Of a stretch of 64,000 nucleotides of DNA, positions 47,781 to 56,428 are shown piece by piece; positions within the stretch are counted from its first letter, which is position 1; each line of letters begins with the position of its first letter. Source of the stretch: Bacteroidaceae bacterium (GTDB lineage: Bacteria; Bacteroidota; Bacteroidia; Bacteroidales; Bacteroidaceae); NCBI GenBank assembly GCA_017509605.1, contig JAFWPH010000053.1, positions 16,224-80,223 of the forward strand. The letters run 5' to 3'. The position numbers and the translations under genes are program-made. The notes beneath the pieces were generated by a model. That model did not search any database and was not told the DNA's origin. It saw nothing but the letters and a program-made list of their open reading frames with translations.

Positions 47781-49382
47781 ATGAAAAAATCAATAATATT
47801 GAAGAGCGCAATGGCATTGGCGTTGAGCGTGTCGTTCATGGCCTGCTCCGATGAATGGGACGACCACTACGACGCGTCACTCGCACCATCCGACCAGTCA
47901 TTGCTCGAAGTGGTGAAGAGCCACTCCAACCTGAGCGACTTTGTGGAGGTGCTCAAAGCCACCCACGTCTTCACCAACAACAAGATGACCAAAGTCACCT
48001 ACGCCGACCTGCTCGACGCCGACCAGTCACTGACCGTTTGGGCACCCGTGAACGGAACCTTCAACAAGGACTCACTGCTCGCAGAATGCACCACAGCGAA
48101 AGGGGACTCCATGGTAGGACAGCATTTCGTCGGCAACCATATCTCTCACTTCCTCTACACCATGGGACCCAACACCAACCTCAACGTGAGGATGCTCAAC
48201 AACAAGCAGATGAACTTGGACGCCAACTCCATCGGAAGCGTGAAGGTGAACAGCGAATACAACCTGCCCGCATCCAACGGTCTGCTCCATCTGCTCAACG
48301 GCAGCGAACCCTACGCATACAATGTGTACGAGGGGGTGACCAGCATGAGCCGCTACACTTTCATCGGTGAATACATCAAAAGCTTCGAGCAGATGGAACT
48401 CGATGAGAACGCCAGTGTGCAGAGCGGTATCGTTGACGGTGTGAAGGTGTATTCTGACTCTGTGATGATTCTGAAGAACATTCTCTTCAACGCCTTTGGC
48501 GACATCAACGCAGAGGACAGCACCTTCGTGATGCTGATGCCATCAGAAGAACAATGGAATAAGGTGTATGAGGAAGCCCTCGCTTACTTCAACTTTGGCT
48601 CTGTAGAGAAAGCCGACTCCATCCAGAAGTACTGGACCTACCGCAGCCTCATGAGCGACCTCTTCATCAACCGCAACATGCAGCACGCGCTCAACGACTC
48701 TGTGTTCACAACCAGTTACAACAAGAGAGACCCGGAATACCACGTCTATTACAAACCGCTGGCTGACGGCGGCCTTCTGTCCTCCACATACATCGGCGAC
48801 ACCTTGGCCTGCAGCAACGGCTCCATCTACAACCTCCGCCAATGGCCATTCCAGCCCGAGCAGCTCTATTTCCGCCCTGTAGAGGTGGAAGGCGAGCGCG
48901 AGGCCAACATCAAGAAGTACAACGAATGTACGTTCAACTACCGACAGGCAAATGCCGACTCCATATCGGGTGGTTATCTCGACATCGTTCCGCAGACCAC
49001 ATCATCCAACTGGGCTGTTGATTTCGAGGTGGCCAACACACTGGCCGGAACCTACGACGTGTGTCTGATACTTTTGCCCAAGACCGCCTACAATGTGAAC
49101 TCCCGCGATTTCAAGCCCAACAAGTTCAACTCGAGCCTCACTTATACTGAACTCGACGGCACCACAACGACAGTGAAATTCGAGGACGACCTGACCAACG
49201 ACCCCTACAAGGTTGACACAGTAAAACTCGGCACAGTGACAATTCCAGTCTGCAACTACGGTCAGGAGCAGGTGACTGTGACCCTGCATCTTGAATGCAG
49301 CATCACTCGCCGCCAGACCAGTTACTCGCGCGAGATGTATCTGGACCAGATTTATTTGAAACCTACTAAAAAAGACGAATGA
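47781..49382 (+). CDS. FAS1-domain lipoprotein
   Basis: The 533-residue protein has a lipoprotein signal ending SVSFMAC (Cys22) followed by SDEWDDHYD. The FAS1-like units show SLTVWAPVNGTFNKDS with VGNHISHFLYTMG, and VMLMPSEEQWNKVY. The C-terminal domain is a beta-sandwich similar in outline to that of the preceding gene (WAVDFEVANTLAGTYDV). Its stop overlaps the start of the second SusC gene as ATGA, which binds the two halves of the locus into one operon. Confidence 0.85.
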   Translation: MKKSIILKSAMALALSVSFMACSDEWDDHYDASLAPSDQSLLEVVKSHSNLSDFVEVLKATHVFTNNKMTKVTYADLLDADQSLTVWAPVNGTFNKDSLLAECTTAKGDSMVGQHFVGNHISHFLYTMGPNTNLNVRMLNNKQMNLDANSIGSVKVNSEYNLPASNGLLHLLNGSEPYAYNVYEGVTSMSRYTFIGEYIKSFEQMELDENASVQSGIVDGVKVYSDSVMILKNILFNAFGDINAEDSTFVMLMPSEEQWNKVYEEALAYFNFGSVEKADSIQKYWTYRSLMSDLFINRNMQHALNDSVFTTSYNKRDPEYHVYYKPLADGGLLSSTYIGDTLACSNGSIYNLRQWPFQPEQLYFRPVEVEGEREANIKKYNECTFNYRQANADSISGGYLDIVPQTTSSNWAVDFEVANTLAGTYDVCLILLPKTAYNVNSRDFKPNKFNSSLTYTELDGTTTTVKFEDDLTNDPYKVDTVKLGTVTIPVCNYGQEQVTVTLHLECSITRRQTSYSREMYLDQIYLKPTKKDE

Positions 49383-52300
49383 TTATGAGAAGACATATAT
49401 TCACTCCAAGGCATAATGCCTTGTCGCATCTCGGCATTGTTATCCTCGCCTTGATGCTGACAACACAGGTTTCGGCGCAAGAGATTAACAGGGTGATTAC
49501 GGGTCGGGTATTTGACAGTGCTACCAAGCAACCTGCTGCCGGTGTGCACATCGAAGCATACAACGACGCGCGCTACGCCGCCATGACCGATGAGAATGGT
49601 GTCTATACCATCAAGGTTCCCGACTTCGTGACCTCAATCTCGGCCTTCGCTGACGGTTACGTGATGGTACAGCAGTCGGTGGCCAACGGAAAAGAACAGG
49701 CCGACGACATCTACATGTACAGCGACAACTTCAAAGAGAACTACAGCCGCAGCACCACAGCACAAAGCAAGGCTTCTGCGCTTGTGGATTACTTCAACAA
49801 CGACATGTCGATCGACAACCAGATTGAGAGCAAACTGAATGGCGACATCCTGGCCATCAACCGTAACGGTGTGCCGGGCGAAGGTGTGAAGATGTTGCTC
49901 CAGGGCATCAACTCACTCAATGCCAACGCACAGCCTCTCGTCATTGTTGACGGAATGATTCTCGACATGCAGTACAACAACCCATCCATTCACGACGGCT
50001 TCTTCAACAACATGCTCTCCAACATCATGGTGGAGGACATCGAGAAGGTGACTGTCCTGAAGAACGGTACAGCCATCTATGGCGCAAAGGGCGCGAATGG
50101 CGTGGTGTTGATTGATACCAAGCGCAACAAGAGCATGGCTACCAAAATCGACCTCTCCATCGGCGGTAGTTTCGAACTCCTTCCCAAACTGCCCGACATG
50201 ATGAACAGCGAGCAGTACCGTGTCTATGCTTCCGAAATGATTGGTACCACAGGAACCAAGACCAACCAGTTCAAGTTCTTGCAGACCAGTCCCAACTACT
50301 ATTATTATAATGTATATCACAACAACACCGACTGGACTGACTATGTGTATGACGAGGCGTTCACGCAGAACTACAGCATGAACGTGCAAGGTGGTGACGA
50401 CGTGGCCAACTACAACCTCTCTGTAGGTTACGCATCATCCGACGCAACGCAGAAGTACAATGAGTTCTCGCGATTCAACCTGCGACTCAACTCCGACATT
50501 ACCGTGCTGAGGAACCTCACGGTACGTTTCGACGCTTCCTATAGCGACGTGAACCGTAACATGCGCGACGACGGTATCAAGAACAACGTGATGGATGGTA
50601 TCATCTCTTCACCTGGATTCCTTTCACTCATCAAGTCGCCCTTCCTCAGTCCTTACGCTTACGACACCAACGGCCGTCTGTCACACTATCTCGCCGATGC
50701 CGACGACTTCCTCTCTGACGTGCTGCCGGCACGCAGCTACCGAGCATCGCTCGCCAACCCGCTCGCCATCCTCGAGAACGGTGAGGCCGACAACAAGAAT
50801 GATTTCGGCAACCGCGTAGTGAACCTCGCTGTGACTCCCAAACTGATACTGAACAGATACTGGTCTATTTCCGAGCATTTCGGATTCAGCATCGACAACA
50901 CCGACGAGAACTACTACTTGCCAACTGACGGTGTGCCTACCTTCGACGTAGAACACACAGGTACAGTGGAGAACAAGGCTGCGTCACTTGCCGCACGCCA
51001 GATATCCATCTCGAGCAACACCTACGCCAATTTCAACAAACGCTTCGGCGCAAACCGTGTGAATGTACTCGGTGGATTGCTCTACTCCAACAACTCCTAC
51101 AACCTGAACACCCAGGGCGGCTACAACACAGGCAACGACAAGACACCTAACATGTCGGCCGACCTCGAATATCCCTATACCGACGGTACTGAGGACAAGG
51201 ACATCGACATGATCTATTACCTCCAGGGCGACTACAGCTTCAGTGAGAAATACTTTGCTTCTGCCAGCCTCAGCCTCAACGGTTCTTCACGTTTCGGTGT
51301 GGACGCCAGCGACGGCATGAAGATCGGCAACTACGCATGGGGATTCTTCTATTCCGCTGAAGCCGCATGGCTGATGTCATCGGAGAAATGGTTCAACGTG
51401 AAGGGAATCGACTACTTGAAGTTGAACGTGGGCTTCGACCATGTGGGTAACGATGACATCGACAGTAAGTCTTCGCGCACCTACTTCGTCTCCCACCGCC
51501 TCCTCGACAGCACCACTGGTAAGGTGATGGAGAACATCGGCAACACCAGCCTGCAATGGGAAACCACCAACAGGTTCACTGCCGGCATCAATCTCTCTGC
51601 CCTGCACAACCGCCTGTTTGTAGGCTTCAACTTCTTCACCAGCAAGACCTCCAACCTGCTCAGTCTGAACACCTTGAGTTATCTCACAGGCCTCTACACC
51701 AACTGGAGCAACGGCGGTTCGCTGAAGAACACTGGCTTCGACGCTTCACTGCGCGGACGCATCATCAACACTGGCGACTGGAAATGGGAACTTGGTGCCA
51801 CCATGGGCCACTACAAGAACGAGATTACCGCTTTGCCAGGCAACAGAAACAGTTACACCACTGATCTCTATGGCGCCACCATCCTCACCAAGGAAGGTTT
51901 GGCAGCTGGCACCTTCTACGGCTATAAGACCAACGGCGTGTTCGCAACCACTTCCGAGGCTGAGGCTGCTGGTATTTTCCAACTCACAACCACTGGCCAG
52001 CAACAATATTTCAGTGCCGGCGACATGAAGTTTGTGGACCAGAATGGCGACAAGTGCATCTCCGAGGCCGACATGACCGTTATTGGCGACCCCAACCCCG
52101 ACTTCTACGGCAACATCACTTCAAGCCTGAGCTACAAGCGCCTGCGTCTCGACCTCGTGTTCAACTACTCTGTAGGGGGCGACATCTACAACTACCAGCG
52201 CAGCCTGCTTGAGGGAGGCAGTTATTTCTACAACCAGACGACTGCCATGCTCCACCGCTGGCAGTACGAGGGACAGCAGACCGACATCCCACGCGCCTCT

Positions 52301-52585
52301 TATCTCGACACGATGGGCAACAGCCGCTTCTCCGACCGTTGGATCGAGGATGGCAGTTACTTGAAACTCAAGAACGTCACGCTCAGCTACAACATTCCGG
52401 TACGCAGCACCTATTTGCAGGCCATCACCCTCTGGGGATCCGCCAACAACCTGTTCACCATCACCAAATACCTGGGAAGCGACCCAGAGTTCAGCATGAC
52501 CAACTCCGTACTCGGAATGGGCATCGACCGTGGTCTGCACGCTCCTGGACGCAGTTTCTCGTTAGGTGTAAAAATCAACTTGTAA
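49379..52585 (+). CDS. SusC/RagA-type TonB-dependent transporter (second pair)
   Basis: The 1068-residue protein starts MIMRRHIF and has a signal peptide ending VSAQ near residue 34. A regulatory-like domain (RVITGRVFDSATKQPAAGVH) is followed by a plug in which the usual R-G motif reads MLLQGINSLNANAQPLVIVDG (seen in parts), then a barrel ending in RSFSLGVKINL. The extra spacer between regulatory domain and plug (YSRSTTAQSKASALVDYFNN) is unusual, as is the Gln replacing the common Arg before Gly. The gene begins inside the stop codon of the FAS1 gene. Confidence 0.93.
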   Translation: MIMRRHIFTPRHNALSHLGIVILALMLTTQVSAQEINRVITGRVFDSATKQPAAGVHIEAYNDARYAAMTDENGVYTIKVPDFVTSISAFADGYVMVQQSVANGKEQADDIYMYSDNFKENYSRSTTAQSKASALVDYFNNDMSIDNQIESKLNGDILAINRNGVPGEGVKMLLQGINSLNANAQPLVIVDGMILDMQYNNPSIHDGFFNNMLSNIMVEDIEKVTVLKNGTAIYGAKGANGVVLIDTKRNKSMATKIDLSIGGSFELLPKLPDMMNSEQYRVYASEMIGTTGTKTNQFKFLQTSPNYYYYNVYHNNTDWTDYVYDEAFTQNYSMNVQGGDDVANYNLSVGYASSDATQKYNEFSRFNLRLNSDITVLRNLTVRFDASYSDVNRNMRDDGIKNNVMDGIISSPGFLSLIKSPFLSPYAYDTNGRLSHYLADADDFLSDVLPARSYRASLANPLAILENGEADNKNDFGNRVVNLAVTPKLILNRYWSISEHFGFSIDNTDENYYLPTDGVPTFDVEHTGTVENKAASLAARQISISSNTYANFNKRFGANRVNVLGGLLYSNNSYNLNTQGGYNTGNDKTPNMSADLEYPYTDGTEDKDIDMIYYLQGDYSFSEKYFASASLSLNGSSRFGVDASDGMKIGNYAWGFFYSAEAAWLMSSEKWFNVKGIDYLKLNVGFDHVGNDDIDSKSSRTYFVSHRLLDSTTGKVMENIGNTSLQWETTNRFTAGINLSALHNRLFVGFNFFTSKTSNLLSLNTLSYLTGLYTNWSNGGSLKNTGFDASLRGRIINTGDWKWELGATMGHYKNEITALPGNRNSYTTDLYGATILTKEGLAAGTFYGYKTNGVFATTSEAEAAGIFQLTTTGQQQYFSAGDMKFVDQNGDKCISEADMTVIGDPNPDFYGNITSSLSYKRLRLDLVFNYSVGGDIYNYQRSLLEGGSYFYNQTTAMLHRWQYEGQQTDIPRASYLDTMGNSRFSDRWIEDGSYLKLKNVTLSYNIPVRSTYLQAITLWGSANNLFTITKYLGSDPEFSMTNSVLGMGIDRGLHAPGRSFSLGVKINL

Positions 52586-52598
52586 GACCTGTTAGAAT

Positions 52599-54278
52599 AT
52601 GAAAATCAGAAGTTTTATATATGCGCTGTCGCTCATGGCGACAATGAGTGCCGTAATCTCTTGCACAGAGACCGATTCCAGCCTTGTGGAGTTTGAGGAG
52701 GAGAACAACTTCGACCTTCCCTCGGACACTGTCTATAGCGTGATGGGTATCATCAAGAAGATGCAGGTCATCGCCGACCGCACCGTGCTGCTTGGCGAGA
52801 TACGAGGCGACCTTACCACACTGACCGACCATGCCACAACCGACCTTCGCCAACTGGCCAACTTCGAGGCGACGGCTGAGAATGTCTATAACAACGCACG
52901 CGACTACTATGCAGTGATTCAGAACTGCAATTTCTACATCGCCCGCGCCGACACATCAATAAAGAAACGCAACCAGTCCGTTTTCCTCAAGGAATACGCG
53001 GTGGTGAAGTCGTTCAGGGCATGGACGTATATGCAGCTGGCACTCAACTACGGCAAGGTGCCTTTCTTCACCCAACCCCTCCTGACAGAGAAAGAGGCTG
53101 ACGTGAACCTCTATCCCAAATACGACATCAAACAGATTGCCGACTTCTTCATCAACGACATCAAGGACTATGTGGATACCGACTATCCCTCCTACTCTTC
53201 TGTCGGTGGCATGAACTCGACGAGGTTCTTCATTCCCGTTCGTGCGTTGCTCGGTGACCTCTGCCTGTGGGCTGGCCGTTACCAAGAGGCTGCCCAGTAC
53301 TACCACGACTACCTCACCACTACTGGCAACGCCCGTCCGATTGGTGTCAACGCCGTGACTTGGGACGACAAGCAGTTCTCTCACGTCACTTCCTCCTACA
53401 ACACATTGTTCAACCGCACCAACGCTGAGACCCTCACATTCATCCCGATGGAGGAGGAAGAATACGATGGTACGATATCCTACCTTGACGATGTGTTCAA
53501 CTCTACGGAGGACAACAACTACTACAACCAGGCCACACGTTCACAGGCACTGACCGACCTCTCGTCGGCACAGCGCTACACGATGATCATCACCGATGTG
53601 AACACCCAACTGCCCGACACCATCTCCCCACCCGACTCGCTCGCCTACGAGACTCAACTGCAGAAAGGTGACCTCCGTCTCTACACGGTCATCACAACCC
53701 GTAGCGTCGGCAGTTCCACCACTATGGACTACTCCACCATACGCCAGACCATATCCAAGGTTACGGACAACAGTGTGACCATCTATCGCTTAGGACAGAT
53801 TTACCTCCGCTATGCCGAGGCACTCAACCGCGCTGGTTATCCCAATGCCGCCTTCGCCGTGCTGAAATACGGTTTGTATCCATCGACCGTTCAGCAGTAT
53901 GTTCCTGAGGAGGAGCGCACTGCCGCTGGCGACTTGCTCACCTTCAGCCAGTACCAGTTCTCACGCGACAACACCATCGGTATCCACTCAAGAGGTTGTG
54001 GCACAGCAAATGCCGACACCACATACGCCATTCCGTCAACGCTGACTGAAAAGGCTGACATCATCGAGTACGTGGAAGACCGCATCATGGACGAGATGGC
54101 ATTGGAGGAGTGTTTCGAGGGACAGCGTCTGTATGAGCTGATGCGTGTGGCATTGCGCCGCAGCGACAACGCATACCTCGCGCGCCGCATCGCTTCTCGC
54201 GACGGTGAGTCCAATTTCAACGATGCCCTCTACCAGCGTCTGCTCAACGAGTCGAACTGGTACCTCCCATTGGAATAG
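52599..54278 (+). CDS. SusD/RagB-type lipoprotein (second pair)
   Basis: The 559-residue protein has a lipoprotein signal ending SAVISC (Cys22). Family segments include FKAWTYMQLALNYG-like residues (SFRAWTYMQLALNYGKVPFF) and the C-terminal DEMALEECFEGQRLYELMRVALRR. It diverges more from the typical SusD opening than the first pair (TETDSSLVEFEEENNFDLPS). It is the last gene of the locus, 13 bases after SusC, and is closed by a hairpin. Confidence 0.92.
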   Translation: MKIRSFIYALSLMATMSAVISCTETDSSLVEFEEENNFDLPSDTVYSVMGIIKKMQVIADRTVLLGEIRGDLTTLTDHATTDLRQLANFEATAENVYNNARDYYAVIQNCNFYIARADTSIKKRNQSVFLKEYAVVKSFRAWTYMQLALNYGKVPFFTQPLLTEKEADVNLYPKYDIKQIADFFINDIKDYVDTDYPSYSSVGGMNSTRFFIPVRALLGDLCLWAGRYQEAAQYYHDYLTTTGNARPIGVNAVTWDDKQFSHVTSSYNTLFNRTNAETLTFIPMEEEEYDGTISYLDDVFNSTEDNNYYNQATRSQALTDLSSAQRYTMIITDVNTQLPDTISPPDSLAYETQLQKGDLRLYTVITTRSVGSSTTMDYSTIRQTISKVTDNSVTIYRLGQIYLRYAEALNRAGYPNAAFAVLKYGLYPSTVQQYVPEEERTAAGDLLTFSQYQFSRDNTIGIHSRGCGTANADTTYAIPSTLTEKADIIEYVEDRIMDEMALEECFEGQRLYELMRVALRRSDNAYLARRIASRDGESNFNDALYQRLLNESNWYLPLE

Positions 54279-54302
54279 GAATTCTGACACACAATGTAAA
54301 AG

Positions 54303-54342
54303 ACGGGTGGCGAACCGCAATGGTCCGCCACCCGTTGTATTT
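54303..54342 (+). terminator. Terminator of the FAS1/SusCD operon
   Basis: ACGGGTGGCG (54303-54312) pairs with CGCCACCCGT (54326-54335), with an inner GACC/GGTC-like pairing. A short TGTATTTG follows; the U-tract is weak. Confidence 0.65.
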
Positions 54343-54494
54343 GAATGATGATGTTTTTCTAAACGATGGAATTAAGGCCTAAAGCTAACGCCAACGGGGT
54401 ACGATTCACCCCCTCCTTTCCTCCCCTACTCCTCAGCTAAAGCCTAAAGCCTACTCTCAACCATAAAACTCAATAACCAATAACCTTTCACAAT

Positions 54495-54537
54495 TTCTTA
54501 ACTCTTAATTCTTAACTCTTAACTTAATAAGACTCTC
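54495..54537. repeat. Left copy of a 43-nt direct repeat flanking the kinase pair
   Basis: An A/T-rich segment built from TTCTTAACTCTTAA units ends in AATAAGACTCTC. The same 43 bases, with one C-to-T change, recur at 56332-56374. Shorter shared words (AAAGCCTAAAGCCTACT, AAAGCTAACGCC) also occur on both sides. The two copies enclose only the kinase and its partner gene. Confidence 0.8.
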
Positions 54538-54551
54538 GACCCTTGACTAAA

Positions 54552-55112
54552 TTAAGCAGGCATGACATACTCAAACCTCACGCCCGACTTTTTTCCACAG
54601 ACGTATGCGATGGGCGGTCGGTTGCCTTGGCGTAGATTGTCGAGGTACAGGGGCTCCCCTTCCACGATGAGGCTGACTTCAAAGGTGTCGCCTGGCTTCA
54701 GACGGGTATTCTCCGACGCTGTCACCAAGAATTTCAAGTTGCCCTGGTATTCGATGTCGCACACCCTGTCGGGCAACCATGCCAGCCGTAACTGTTCCCC
54801 AGGAACCATGGTCTGTAGCACACTGAGCCTCCTGCTCAAAACAGGGCTGCTCTGCTGTTCCTTGGGCAGCGATGCATTCCGCTCGTACTCCTCCCAGTCT
54901 GTATAGCCGAGAAAACGGGTCAGGGTGTCAAGGGTGCTTTGGCGGGGGGTGACCTTCTCATCCACATACCCCCACACTCTCATCAAGGTCGTGCGACTGA
55001 TGAGGATGTGCAACCTTGCGTAAATCCGTTCACGGAGAAAGTCAAAGTCCTTGGGTGAACGTATGGCCATACCTAAAGCCGTTTCTATCTCATTCTTCAA
55101 TAGATTGATCAT
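54552..55112 (-). CDS. Partner protein of the Ser/Thr kinase, HTH-like N-terminus
   Basis: The 186-residue protein has an N-terminal segment LISRTTLMRVWGYVDEK followed by PRQSTLDTLTRFLGYTDWEEY. This matches a pattern I know from many Bacteroidota proteins (L-x-R-x-x-GY ... R-x-STLDxL-x-x-x-LGYxxWxxF) that looks like a DNA-binding-type helical domain. The C-terminal 110 residues are beta-rich with no recognised motif. Its start lies 23 bases inside the end of the kinase gene, so it is translated with the kinase and may be its substrate or effector. Function is not established. Confidence 0.65.
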   Translation of the reverse strand: MINLLKNEIETALGMAIRSPKDFDFLRERIYARLHILISRTTLMRVWGYVDEKVTPRQSTLDTLTRFLGYTDWEEYERNASLPKEQQSSPVLSRRLSVLQTMVPGEQLRLAWLPDRVCDIEYQGNLKFLVTASENTRLKPGDTFEVSLIVEGEPLYLDNLRQGNRPPIAYVCGKKSGVRFEYVMPA

Positions 55113-56253
55113 AAGTCTCTTTTAGTTGATTGATTTTCGTGTCCCATATCTTAATCACATCCCATTGATGTTTTTGTATCTCAGCTCTTATGTAATTGAT
55201 TTCCTCTTCGGTGAAATCATTGCTAATCGTCTGGAGATACTGCTCCACCCAAGAATACGACTGTTCCAAGATATCCGGAAAGTCGCTGCGCAGATAGAGG
55301 AAATACGAGAGGGTATCGATGTGTTCATTCATGCCTGTCGCTTCCACTTTTTCATCAAAGGCTTGGCATCCGGCATCAATGGCATTCTGACTCCTCAACG
55401 CTCCGTTAGTGACGATGGCATCCTTTCTGATAGCTGTCGTTTGGTTCCATACGGCATAAACGACAAACAGGCAGACAACGGCAATGCTTCCCCAAAGCCA
55501 GGCGTGCAATCTCCTTTTTTCGTTTTCACAGTCACGGCGCAGTTCGTTGACAGACTGGTATCGTTGATGGATTGGTGAGGTGCATCTGCTGATGATTCTA
55601 CGAAAACCAAGTCCCAGTTTCATCTGCTTCAGGATGATTCCGAGGCTGTAAATATCGTTCCTTACATCGGGTTTTGACGCTTGGGTTTGTTCTGGAGCCA
55701 TGTAGCCATGAGTTCCGGCAGGCTGTTTCAACACGGCATAACTGTCTGAATCAGCCAACCCGAAGTCAATGACCTTAACGTTATTCCCATTTGCTGTAAT
55801 CAGAATGTTTTGTGGTTTCAAGTCGCGGTGCACTATACCCTTTGAATGGAGATAGGCCACAGCGTCTGTGAGTTCCCTGGCAACGCTTCGGCGCGTTTGC
55901 AGACGATAATGTTCTTTCAGCCATTCGCTCAAGGTGACGCCCTCCACATACTCCATCACGATGCAGGTCCCGAGTCCATCCACGTCCTCCAATCCTACGG
56001 CAGTGACTATCGTGGGATGCTGCAACTGCATCATGATTTCCAGTTCTTTGCGCAGCATCTGTTGGTAACGTTGTTCGGCCGCCACTTCTTGGCGCAGTCC
56101 TTTCAACAGCCACCACCGTCCGTACCGTTTTGCCTTGGCCACAATATTGGCATCCGACGTATGGAGTATCTCCACATCGGTAAAGGTATGGCTGATACCT
56201 TCGAACGTATCCTGTATATAGCCAGAGGCAGACGAGTCGTAATCTTCTTGCAT
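55090..56253 (-). CDS. Membrane Ser/Thr protein kinase (Hanks type)
   Basis: The 387-residue protein has a cytoplasmic kinase domain (about 15-240): Lys51 in LLKGL, Glu71 as the likely helix-C partner, HRDLKPQN (His142-Asn149), DFG (163-165), MAPEQ in place of APE (186-188). One membrane helix (about 253-270) is followed by a 115-residue helical outside domain. The glycine-rich nucleotide loop is not recognisable and the C-lobe is short between MAPEQ and the membrane, but the catalytic residues are intact. It is probably active. No cyclase, phosphatase or PASTA repeat is nearby. It overlaps its partner gene. Confidence 0.88.
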   Translation of the reverse strand: MQEDYDSSASGYIQDTFEGISHTFTDVEILHTSDANIVAKAKRYGRWWLLKGLRQEVAAEQRYQQMLRKELEIMMQLQHPTIVTAVGLEDVDGLGTCIVMEYVEGVTLSEWLKEHYRLQTRRSVARELTDAVAYLHSKGIVHRDLKPQNILITANGNNVKVIDFGLADSDSYAVLKQPAGTHGYMAPEQTQASKPDVRNDIYSLGIILKQMKLGLGFRRIISRCTSPIHQRYQSVNELRRDCENEKRRLHAWLWGSIAVVCLFVVYAVWNQTTAIRKDAIVTNGALRSQNAIDAGCQAFDEKVEATGMNEHIDTLSYFLYLRSDFPDILEQSYSWVEQYLQTISNDFTEEEINYIRAEIQKHQWDVIKIWDTKINQLKETYDQSIEE

Positions 56254-56331
56254 GCTGCAAAATTATAAAAAAACATGAATTACCACAAATCTGACACCAA
56301 AGGAAAGCCTAAAGCCTACTAAGGACTCTTT

Positions 56332-56374
56332 TTCTTAACTCTTAATTCTTAACTCTTAATTTAATAAGACTCTC
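56332..56374. repeat. Right copy of the 43-nt direct repeat flanking the kinase pair
   Basis: It matches 54495-54537 in 42 of 43 positions and in the same orientation. It sits just beyond the start of the kinase gene. The gap from here to the AAA-ATPase stop (56429) shows only related AAGCCTAAAG-type words. Confidence 0.8.
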
Positions 56375-56428
56375 AGCTAAATAAAGCTAACGCCTAAAGT
56401 CTATAATGGTCAAAAATGCGAGAGCATT

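Noticed and set aside
38100..54278. Classical polysaccharide utilisation locus
   Set aside because: No CAZyme, sulfatase or HTCS/sigma regulator is present between or beside the SusCD pairs.
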